From positions 46,240,320 through 46,304,319 of the forward strand of contig JACBWW010000004.1 in the NCBI GenBank assembly GCA_020086605.1: a stretch of 64,000 nt of DNA, written 5' to 3'. The stretch's first letter is position 1, and each line of letters starts with the position of its first letter. The DNA is from Lanius collurio (Eukaryota; Chordata; Aves; Passeriformes; Laniidae). This document shows, one piece after another, positions 50,801 through 62,800 of the stretch. The position numbers and the translations under genes are program-made. The notes beneath the pieces are model-generated. The model worked only from the letters and a program-made list of their open reading frames with translations. It had not been told where the DNA came from and ran no database searches.

Positions 50801-53800
50801 TACATGAAATTTATTAGGAGAGACTTTTCTGTAAACTAGTTTACAAACATGTATATCAAAATGACAGCAATATATGAGCATGTATAGCCAAGGGTAGTTT
50901 TGTATGATGCAAAAGTAGAGTTTACATTGAATTACACTATTTTCCCACCTTCTCTAGCAGAACTGCTTTTGCTGTATAGTCATGGGAACTTACCTTTGTG
51001 ACATTAGCTGTTCACCCTGGTAATTGCTCCATCCTCTAATTTAATGAAAACCCATTAAACCGAAACAATAATTAAAATGAGACATCATCTCTGTAGGAGG
51101 CTTGCATATTAAAATCACCAAACATTTCACTGCAGACGGATCTTATTCTTGAGAAACATCGTTTGAAGCAACATGTGCAAAAGTGATTTACAACGAATAA
51201 TCGNTCTTGGACTTGCCTATAACTGAGTATGCTTTCTTTCTTTCCTTGTTTAATTTTAGAAACACTCTGGTATGTTTCAAAAAACCCTCCAGACAGTCAC
51301 TATTTCAAATTAAGAAAATATAATCACATAGAAGGGCATATGAAAGTCGTATCTGTGTTTGTTTATTTTGCTGACATTGCATTATCATTCAAGCATGAAG
51401 TGATGTTTCACTGAAGATTGCTGTATAAACCTATATTGTTCTATATTATGTAGGAAATATGACATTTCATTACATGCAGACAGTTACTTTTATAGAGAGC
51501 ATAAAAAGTATTTTGCCTTTCAGGCACCTGTGGTGAGGGGGTGTATGTATTCTCAATTTTTCTTCTTTTCTTTTTTTTTTTTCCCGAGTGTGAAAATCTA
51601 CCTGAAAATAGAAGGCTCTTATTCTAAATGGGTTCTACTCCCAGTTCATTTGTATGGTGTTTTCTGCAGAAATCAAGCAAAACACAAACACAGCGTTCCT
51701 GGGAGGGTGTGTGTGAGGGCAGACACTGCCAGGGAGCCGTGGGGGGCTGTGCCATGGGGCAGGAGCTGGGCGATGCAGTGTTGTCTGCAAAACCCCTCCT
51801 TCCCAGCATCTGGGTTCCAGGTTGCAAGCCCAGGTTGTGCTTGGTGCTGGAACAGTCTCAGCTCCAAAATCCCAGGCTGTGTGCCCTCTGCATCCCCACC
51901 AGCCTTGCTGGGCTTCTCAGCTTACCAGTCCAGTTGTATTTGCCATCTCACCGTGGAGCTAATGGGAAACTTCCCTTGTAGTTACTGAGATTGGGCTGTG
52001 AAAAGCAGCATTTCTGTAGATGTTTTTGCATCTGCAAGTAAATTTTTCACCAGACTTGTAGTAGGGATGTCCCAAGGTGCTGGTAATGACTGGACTTGCT
52101 CCCCAAATGCATAGCACTGTACTTAGATGTGTGTTAGTTTCTAAAAGCCTGGTTATATAACTTTGTACCAATTACACTAGCACAGCATTGCAAAGCAGTC
52201 TGTCAGTACTATTTATTACCCAGTAGTTAGGACCCAACACTCTGGAACTTCAGAACTTTGTCTTTTACTGGTTTTAATCAATAGTGAGCAAATATCAGTG
52301 TTTCATGTGGTTTTAGTATAGTCATATATAGGAAGAGGTGGTAGAGAATAGCAAAATATTTAAAAGTATGTTTCTAGCTGAAGTAATCAGTGTACTGATG
52401 AGCCATGGATAATTCTGAGCAAGGAGCCCTATATTTTTGTATAAAATTTGATGGATAGGTGGTGGGATGTGGGCCTTCCTAAAATGAGAAACTTGTACTT
52501 TGCAAGGCTTCACTGAAATTTAAACATGTATGTTCCACTGAAAGCATTGCCTGTGCTTTCATGTTAAAGAATTTTTGAAAGCTTTGTTAAGGCGTATTTT
52601 GTTTCTCGTAATTGTGACACCTTTAAGGAAAAAAAAAGTAAGATATGAAGGTTTTAACCTTCAAAAAGTGATAATTATCTTCATCTGCTAGTTCTTGGAC
52701 ATTTTACCTCTGGGTCTTACTTGTGCCTTGGAACTTGCTACCAGTGGGTTGTCTGTTTCTGTAGATACCAAACTGGATGTTGGCCAACTTATGGGTCCGT
52801 GGGAGACATAGTTCTGTATCTCTTGCATCAGCTTTTTAAAGAGAAATTACATGATATTTATGACCAGTAATAACACCTGCTAGGTGAAGGTAATGATACA
52901 GATAACAAAAGCTAATAGATAGAGACAAAACCTGGTCTTCTGTGCTGGATTGTTTATTCTTCTATTCCATTATATGATGGCAGTGGAGATGATTTCTGCT
53001 CTTCGAAGCTTTATCCTCTGCTATGATAAAAGTAGCACCGGACAGACAAATAGTTTATTGTTGCAAAGTGGGCACTATATTTATCAGGGGAACTCGAGCC
53101 CCTGGCAAAGATTTTTAAAAGATGACTAGTGATTTTGGATGTCTAATCTGTAGTACTTCTCAGGGGTGAGCCTTTCAGAGTGCCAGCATGTTAGGAGTCT
53201 GGGTGTGTAAGCTCATTTGAAGGGCTTCAGGCGGCGCAGGAAAAGCTGAGACACCCAATTACCAAACATGCTTGAATACCTTTTCCTTGGAGTTTGGTTT
53301 CAGTCCATGGCATTCCCTCAGTAGTTGTGTGTTTGAGGTTTTAGGTTGTTTTCCAAGCCAGTCTCTCTTCTCTCTGTCAGCAAAGCCTCATTTAATGACA
53401 CAGTGAGGCCTTTTTGTAATGTTGTTTAGGTTTTTTTTTTGCCCTGCAGAAATTCTGAATTGTAATTTTCATCACTCCTTTGTTTGTTACATCATGCATC
53501 CTGGGCTGGATTCTCAGCAGTCAGTGGAGTTATCTGGTTTTCTACCAGCTGAGAATTTGTGCCAGCATTTTTGGCTTCAAAGTAAAACCTTTGGAAAGGA
53601 AGTGCCCTGGGTTTCTAATTGGTTGTGACATCCAGGAACTGCAAGTGTGTGTCAAAGGCCCAGCACGAGAGACATGGCAATGGGCAGGAAGGTGAAATGC
53701 CATGATTCCTCAGTTTCATTGTTAATTATCTTTCATAATGATGATGTATAGTGAATAAAAGGATGAGTTAAAAATGAATATGGTGGGAGATGAAGCATTT

Positions 53801-56800
53801 GATTCTTAAAAGATCAACTATTAGAAGGCACGATGCTGCTTGGACATCACCAGATTTAGCGAGGCTGGAATGCTGCTGTGTATGCCTGGTCAGGCTGTAG
53901 TTTAATAAATATTGTATGAGCTGTCATACTTTGCTTGTTTAAACTGAGAAATCCCTGGAACAGCCGTGGATTGCAAGCGTGTCTTGTATTTATTTCTCGG
54001 GCAGGAGCACAGCTGTATAGCATTATTAGCAATAATACATCTCTGCCTTACACTGTGCAAGGACAGGTTTCCTGTGATGTATGAGGGAGAGGTGGTAACA
54101 GAGTCAGTGGTAAAAACTGAAATTGGAGCTTGGTGAATTGTGTTGGGAGAGGCAGTGCCTTAGATTTCTCAGAATTTAGGAGCCTATTTATCTGGCTGCA
54201 GCACACCTTATTTACAGCAACTTAATCTGCTTGCAGCAGACACAAATGGCTCAGCATCCTGTCAAAAAATCCATCAGAAAATCAGTAGCTGACCAGTTGT
54301 GAACTTGTCAAAGTGACAAGTGGGCATGCTGACAGAGATGGCATTTGGATTTTTCATTGAAAAAATGCAGTGGTGGACCATGGTAGATGACTCTCAAAAA
54401 TGAAAAATATTGATGTGAAAATGAAAAATGTGATCTGAATCTTTCTGACTTAGCATTTTTACTAGACTATTTCCCTTTTTTTTTTTTTTTTTTTTTTTTT
54501 AATAAAATTCTTAGATACAGAAAGAGAAATCCATGCAGCACCCCATGTGAGTGAGAAGTTAGTTCAGCTCTTCCGGAATAAAAGTGAGTTCACGTTTCTG
54601 GCCACTCTGCAACAAAAGGCATCGACTTCTGGAGTTGTATTGTCCATCCGAGAGTTAGAGCACAGGTAAGAGGAATTTGTTTCTCTCTCTTGAGGCAGCA
54701 ACATAAAAGATACTGAGTGCTCAGTGGTCTGTTTGGATAATATATTGAAATGGTAGATGGAAAATCTAACATACAAGTTAGAGCCTTTCTTCATAGTTTG
54801 CTACTTGCTACTTTTTTCTAGTTCTTTTTTTGTTAGAGGAGAAATTCATTATTTATGTATCCTGGTCTGTAAAATAACTTAAACAGAAAGATCAAAGCCA
54901 ATGTAGTATGGATGCAATGCACTTTGGAAGTTACAAACCTTGTAATGCAATTTTCCTGACTGGTTTATTAGATGTGCTTTGGAGTTTGCTTTTTCATAAA
55001 AGTTAAACTTGCACGTTTCTTGCTTCACTATGTTTTATAATATTATAAAAGAATATGTTTTCTTTGAGATTCAGCAACTAAGCTATTAAGCAATTAAGCT
55101 ACTTGTGCTTCCACATAATACTGTGTATGTTTTCTTCCCAGCATAAATACATTATATTCCTATTTCATGTATGTCTCTTACCCTGCCCCCCCCCCTTTTT
55201 TTTTTCTGGTTGTCAGTAGGAATAAAAAAAGGTCTCTTTGATTATCTGTGTCAGTGGCAGACATCAGTTTGTTACAAAAAAGGGTGTACTTTGTATTATG
55301 GTCCATAATACAATTCCAATGACATTTTGATGTTTCAAAGTCTATGTTGCATCAGTCTCCTATTTGTAACTCTGTGAATACTTTTTTAATAATTTCTTCT
55401 GTCTTGAAGGACCGTTGTGTCTAGTCTGACACATACCAGTTAATTCTGCAGCACTTCTGTTAAAAGAATCCTATTGGTATTTGTCAAAATCATGTACATG
55501 ATAGTCAAATGTTATTCCAATTTCTTCCCTTTTTGTTGAAAGTGTACGAAGGAGAAGGCAGTGGCTTCATTATGACCAAATTGTCAGTGATGCCTTTTGC
55601 CACAGCAGAGATGTCCAGACAAGGCTCCCCAGTTAAGGGGAGGACTTTGCTATTTCCCTATTCTATACTTTGCTGTCACCTCTACTTTCTTATTGGTTTT
55701 TCTTTTACTTTATTCCTTTTTGCATTTTTCGGGCCATTGTCTCAGACTAGAAAAATATTGTTTTACGTTACAGAGGGATCCCTCCCTCCATCTCTTCCCA
55801 TTTTCCTTTTCTTATTCTGTTATTCATTTTGCAGTACTTTTCAATTTCTCCAAGCTTTTCCAGGCTGTTGTAGCTCTTTGAAGTCATGGTTAACAGGTTC
55901 AGTTTGCCATGTTAAGAGTTTGTTTATTATTTATTTGAGAAAGAGGACATTGAGGACAGCCCTTGAACAGAAAAATGCTGCCACATGCCTGCACTTAGCA
56001 AAATCCAAGGTCAAACTAGACAGGCAGTGATGATTATACAATGCAAGGCACATGGATTTTTAGATATGGCATCTACTGAATGCAGCTCCTCGAGTCCTCT
56101 ATCTTGGCAGGCAGAGGATTGTAGGGAGATGTGCTGTGCAGGAGTAATTTGGTTGAACAAAATACACTGCTTTTGTCCTCTCTAGCATTGAGGTTATCTA
56201 TAATATTTAAAATGATGACATCTGCTTAAAAATACAAGAGTTGAAGGATTGCCTGCTAGTCTCAGTTAAACCTATGTAGCTCTGTGTAGTAACTGGGGAA
56301 GTTTGTCTCTGTAATTCCATGCAGGAATCAGAACAGGCATGTCTGGTGTTGTTCCTGCAATTACTGTGGATTACTGTGGGTATTCTTCTTTTTTGGACTC
56401 TCTGTGTGTCCCTTAAAGCCATTGCTTTTTTCTCAAGTTGCCAGAAATTAATAAAGTGGATGACAATGAAGAGAGAACTTTTTCACACTGATTGGGAGGG
56501 AAGTAGAGAACAAATACTTGGGCCACTACTGAAAAGGACCCTGCTTACATTAGATCAATTTAATAGCAGAACTTTCATGTTGATAATTTTTGATGTTTCT
56601 CTAACAGCTCCACTCACTCTATAGCTTTGCACAGGAACTGAAATGGGTGCAGACCCATGTCAGAGGGGAAGCATTTTATTAATTGTTGCTCCTACTAAGC
56701 TCTTGATCATTATCATGGCTCTGTTCGTGATGACATCCATTTTTTGGTCAAGCTTTTGCAATTTCCCCTGTGTCTATGAAAACAGACACTGCAAAGAGAA

Positions 56801-59800
56801 TAATAAAGAGAATCTTTTTTTCATCATGAGTAAGATGTGTGGGAACAATATAAGGGTGTAATTGTTACTTAACCAAAATAGTTTTTGACTATGGAAAAAC
56901 CAAGAACTCTCCTCAGTTTCTTCTGTTTGACAAAATAGGAGATACTATAGTTTAAGGCGTGCTTTTTTTAACTTACCAGCATACTGAAAGTGGCCAAGTT
57001 AAAAGTTCAAGCCTTCAGAACATACAGGAGGTCAACAACTGGAAAAAAAAGAAGCTGTGTTAGCTGTTGCTACCAGAGTTCACCTTTCTATGGCAAATGT
57101 CTTTTTTTGTTGTGCACAGATTTAATAGATGAGAAATAGATGTTATTCCAAGCAATGAAAAGGTGTGTTTGTATATTCTGCCTTTTGGTGTAGTGGAGAT
57201 GATTGTCCTATGGTAGTAATGCATAGAATGCCCAGCTTAAATTTAATTTCTTTAGTAAGTATTAGCAGAATACTTTGGTAAGTATTCTGTTTTCCAATAG
57301 AATGGAGCTCTTAAGCTGAAGATAATAAAATAAGGTTAATACAATTTTTCTTGATGTCAGTAATTTAGATATACTATTTTGTTATTCTAAATGGATATTT
57401 CATAGCAATTAGGGATTTGCTGTTAATTTATATCATCATCTGGTGGACAGGATTTATACTACAATGATGATAGTGCATCTTTCTTAACATTTTGTTGAAT
57501 CAGTTTAATGATAATAAAGACTTTGTTTTCATGCTTCAAATGTATTAAAGTAAATCTTGGAAAATGGAAATCTTCATTAACACAGATAAGTTCTAATTGG
57601 ACAGTCTGATAGTTTGTGCAGACTGTGTATATAGTTATCTGGAGTGCAGTGGTAAATGTGAAGATTATATTTTCTTTCCTAAATTAGAGATGATAAAAAA
57701 TAGTATAGGATGGACAGACATGTGACATAGAGATGCAGAAGGTGGAAACTGTTTTCTTAATTGGAGGATTATGCTAGCCAGTTCATCCTAGATGAGCTTT
57801 GTGAGCTATTTTGCTCACAACCTTTGACTCTTTAGACCACCGAAACACTTAGAAAAGGCCAACAGGATGTCTAAAATCCCACACACAATGAATTCCTCAT
57901 TTCAACAGTGATATAATACAGTTTCACCTGAAGGTCTGCCTGCTCCTTACCTGCTCTGGCCTTGCATGGTCCAGAGCCCAAGAGCATAAATTACATGGAA
58001 TCAGCATTGCCTTTCAGCTCTTTAATCTCTGGGCTTCAGATAGGTTGATGGTTCTTCTCTACCACTGGCCAAGATCAGCATCTGGAGGGGTATGTCAAGG
58101 ATGTTCAGGTACCCATATGTCATTGTTTCTGAAGAGTGTTTCATAGTGGGAGATCTCACCATTACAGAACAAGGGACTGAGTCATAAGATGATTGTTTCA
58201 AAGATTTTCTTACAGGAAGCATTAAAAACTGATTTTTTAAATTTTTTTTCTTTTTTTTTCTTTTCTCTCTTTTTTTTTTAATATGCTTGTAACCTCTGTC
58301 TAGGACCTGAACTCAGAACTTTATGCCACGCCAAATATTTGGAAACCTGTAAGCTGATTGTACAGCCATAGTGAAATGGATTTACTGAGTTGAAAATCTG
58401 CCCCTTCACTATGTAGCAGCAAGCTGTGTTGATATAAATATTCGGAGGGATTCTGATAAATGTGTCAGGCTCATAGTGAAAGACTTTTATTCCTTGCAGG
58501 TCAGTTTTGGGTAGGGAGGTAAAACAGGCATGGAACTCCAGTCCATTGTTGGTACTTCCCCCAGGTGACACCGTGAATGGCTCCTGAGACTCTTGAGGAG
58601 CAGATAGAAAGCTGTATGTTCACAAGTAACAGCTGGAAGGCTACCTGGCCATTATATGTTTAATTGAAAACACAAAGGGGTAATAAGCTAGTTAAATTCA
58701 CTGAAACCTAGCTGATGAAAAGAGGCCTCAGCAAGTGACTTCTGACCCTAGTTGTAAACCTGAGAAATTGAATTTACTCCCTGCTATGTTTTAGATTACT
58801 CTCTGCAAGATGGGCATACACATATTGGATTCCAGGATGCCCAGGATTCAGAAAGGGAAGGAAAAACTCTGGAGATGTATCCATTAACCTTTTTCTTTTA
58901 GGGTAAAGGGTACATTGTTATGAATATTTATATGTTAAATTGCTAAACTGGAAAACTGTAAAGAGCATATAAAGATTGTGCCTTACTTCCACCTCTCTGA
59001 ATGAGGTGATGTGGAATATGTGTGGCATATACATGTTTTTTACCTTTTCAAAAGGTCTTTAGAGATGCAAATGTGAATAGGATTGTGCTCACCTGCTTCT
59101 GTTTTTGGGGTTAAAGTACACATAAGAGTAGAGTGAAGAAGAGCTGTTACATAAATCTTCCACTGATTTAAGCATTGTGAGAGAGGAGTTACTACTGGAG
59201 GAGTTACTTTCCATCCTGTGGCTTCCTGCTGAGAGCAGGTGTTTTATGTACACTAGGCTGACAATTGGTGTCTCTCTGAAGCATTAACATGCTGCTCATA
59301 ACCAGCTGTTGGAACACATTCACTGGACCACATTGGCAATTGGAGGAGAATGGCTGACAGTTTGAAACTCTTTAAACCCGAATTTGGACAGTGTGGAAAT
59401 GTTATGGTCAGCCAGGAGCAGGATGTGTGGGTCCCCCAGGAGTCTGCTCCGACATGCTGAGTTATTCTGTTTGATTGTTTTATGACCCTCTGATACAGGC
59501 AAAGACCAGAATGTCTCAAACTTACACTAAATGCAACTTTCTGAAAACTGTCTGCTGAATGTGGCTGCTCATTAAGAATGTAACTCCCCTAGTTAATAAC
59601 ACAGTTAGACGTTTACAGCATGTTATTAATGTTCATGTGCGTGGTTTTCGGGAGTCTGGGTGATGTCTGTTTTTTTGTGGTTTTGTTTGCAGTTTTGTAA
59701 CGATGCCTGTGTGCTTTGTTTGCTCCAGGCACTGTCTCCAGAAAGGGAGGGGGGCTGGCAGTGCTCGCACTGGTGGTTGCTGGCTGTGGAAAGTTGCTAC

Positions 59801-62800
59801 AGCGTGTGGCAGTGGGGCAGGGAAGAAGGTGGAGGCTGCCTGGGACTGAGGGCATACGGAGGGAGCAGACATGTACTGGGCCTTGGGAAGAGGGCAAAGG
59901 AAAAGATGTTGTGGGGGTTTTTTTGTGTTTTTTTTTTTTTTTTCCTGAGAATCTAGGAGAAATGTGTTTTTTGTGTGTTACCTGGCATGCAACAAATCAA
60001 TAGTTACACACTTGAGAGAGATATCAGTTATTTACTTCAGATCTGCACAAGCCTGGGCGCTCGGTGGTTTCACACAAACCAAGCACATCAAGAGGACTTT
60101 CCACACTGTTATTTAGACACAGAAGTTCAGAGCTGGTAACTTTCCAAGTACAGCCCTTCTATTACTACTGGTTAGTAGTTTCCAAACAAGTTTTGTAATC
60201 ACAGTTAACTTGTGTGCATGCCCAAGGGAAGGGTCCTCACCTGGGCAAGGGGTCTTTTTGACCTGTAAGTGTAATTTTTTATGTTACAATGGAGATAGTT
60301 CAGCTAAGGGGTGCACAGTTGAGTTTTTTGCCAAGTTGGCAGTGTATAAATAGATGTACAAGGACATATTGATTTACTACATCCTTATAGTTTATTAGTT
60401 CCAGGATGCTCTTCACTAAGGGATGGTAACTGTTCCACTGATTAAGTGCCTCTTCTTGCTGATTAGGAAAGTCTTAATTAGCCAACTTAAAGTATCTAAA
60501 TAATACTGACCAGTCCAGACCTAAGATGATTTTGGCATATTCCACATTTTGCAATGTGTGGAATTTGTCATAATGTAAGAAATCACTGAAAAGCTTCTGA
60601 ATTTGAGAGAGATTAGAGGGAAGAACGTTTCTTCTAAGGACACCCCAATTAGGGTGATTTGATTTCCAATACTGTAGTTTCACTCAGGTGGCAGACCTCA
60701 TTAGTCTAAAAAGTTGTTAACCTCTTGTTTTATTAAAATCTGGTATTTAGAGACTGTGGATTTGGGGATCCCCTGAGCTGAGCTGTTGCTGCAGTGATGA
60801 GCATGAGGGAGGGCAGGACTGGCCAGGGCTGTGCTTTGGTTACAGCTCTGCTGGGGGCTGTCTGGTCACACTGGCATCTCTAGGCTTCCATGTACCCACA
60901 AAGATCCCTGGGCTAATGCCAGCTCAGAGTCCAAGGTTAGCCTTAAAAAGTAGCCAGCCCCCATCCAGAAAGTCCTCAGAAACCAAGGCTTTGTGGATTG
61001 CAGATGGTTCACTGGGGAAACAAATCTTTGGCCAAGGGTTGTGGGTGATGTGCCCTGCAAGGACCACTGCAGGATGTGAGTGTACAAGGTGACTTGGTTT
61101 TGGACTGGTGATATGTAAAGGAATGAAGGTTTTCTTTTGTCTGGTTACTTTTCAGTAAGGACAATTTTTTGCGTGAGGGTGGGTTTTCTGTTGTTTTTTT
61201 GTGGGTTTGTTGGGGCTTTTTTCAGGTACATTTAAGGAGTCATAACTTCACCTTATTCCAAATGGTACTCTTTTCTGTCCTGCTAGCTGTGCTAGCTCTG
61301 AAGCCTGCTAAGATGCTGTGCTATTTTTAGGTGCAGTGTGGTACTGCCTACTTGGTTTATTAGGACTAGGAGAGAAACCAGGCTTTTTTTTCAGGTAGTA
61401 GGCAGGTTGCAGCCACAGTGAAGGTAGATTTTTAGACATATGAAATGGAAACAAAAATGCTTAAGGTCAATCCTTACAACACATGTCATGGAAATACATA
61501 GCTGCTTTGTACCAGCTCTGACTTCAGCTGTCTTTTTCCTGGCAGGCAGATGTTGGGGTTACTTTTTTCTTTATATGATCAAAGGGGAAAGTAAATTTAC
61601 TAGGATGACCTTTGCCTAGTTGCAGGTACACAAACACATCATAAATGCTTAATGCCTTGCAGCTTGCATGCCCAGCTGCCGTGTAGAAGATGTGTGGAAC
61701 AAAAGACAAAATGTTAATAAATATTCTATACTAATAGAAAGTGTCAGTGTGGGAGTGTTTATTGTTAGATGTTTCAAGCTAGACTGGTAGAACACAATTA
61801 CTGTAGTTCTCAGAGTGGTCTGAATAGAAGAATAAAGTCATTTAATTGATTGGGTTTAGATCCTTTTGCTTGGAATGAAAGGATAGAAGTGTTTGGAAGA
61901 ATCTTATTTAGGTAGCCAGTAGCACAGTGATCTTGAACTTTCAGGCTTTTACTTAAGAGGTTTGAAAGTATTTAGTATTAAATTTTGGCTATACTGGATT
62001 TGCTTGCAAAAAAGGAATACTTTTGGAATAGAGTAGGTGGTGCAATATACGGGATTTGGCTTTTGTGTTTCCCTTTGTAGAAAGTTAATCTGATTTTTCA
62101 GCAAGATATTTTATTGTCACAGGTGATCCTTCTATTCAGGACACCTTCTGTGCTGCCTGGTGTCAGTCTGACTTTGGTGATATCAATGTGTAATCTCTGC
62201 CACAGCAACGAGTCTTTAGTGCCACAAAAGTGATGATTTGCCATGTATGGTTTTGCTGTGCAGCCTCTGGGTCTGTCTTTATTTAAACCAGCTGTAAAAA
62301 GTATCTTTGGGTGGTTTGTAAGTATGGATATTAAGGAAGCTTTCCTGTCTTACCATCCAGGGCCACTCTGTCAGTCACAGTCACACCACATGAGACTTCC
62401 AGTGCACCAAACGTATTCGTCATGATGCGCATGTGGTGGAGGAATAGATCTGTGCACTTGAGCGTGTGAAGAGCATTTCTTCAAAATCCCATGTTTCACA
62501 ATGCTTAATTCTTCAGAGCTTGTGATCTTGCTGTGTCACTTTATAGTAACTAGGGTACAAGAATAGCACCCATGGAAGCGACTGAAATATTTGCCTTGAC
62601 AGCTGTAACTTGTTCCAGTTTTGCATCTGCACAGAGCTGTGGTGACATCTGCAAAGTGTTTCCTTTCATTTGAAGAGATGTATCTTTTCTTTCAGAGGCA
62701 CTGCTTCTCTTCACCGTGGCTTCATCACTGACAGGGGCAGTGCCTTGGGCAGATGCCTGCCAGCTTGTCTGCAGCACAGTGGCCGGTGCCTGCTCCTGGC

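Larger units (their letters stand above)
36703..54514 (+). other. NELL1: NELL1 intron 2
   Basis: 17.8 kb without a recognisable exon or gene. Contents: hairpins at 44572-44597 and 46659-46686, a 22-bp tandem repeat at 43475-43528, a purine-rich tract over 43480-43960 that gives long antisense open frames, a MITE-like remnant at 53508-53560, a single ambiguous base at 51204, and T-rich tracts. One antisense open frame of 210 codons (44957-45589) has no recognised family. Confidence 0.6.

Noticed and set aside
58300..58500. Segment bounded by tctag and tgcag that could mimic an exon
   Set aside because: It contains in-frame stops and does not resemble NELL1 exon 4.
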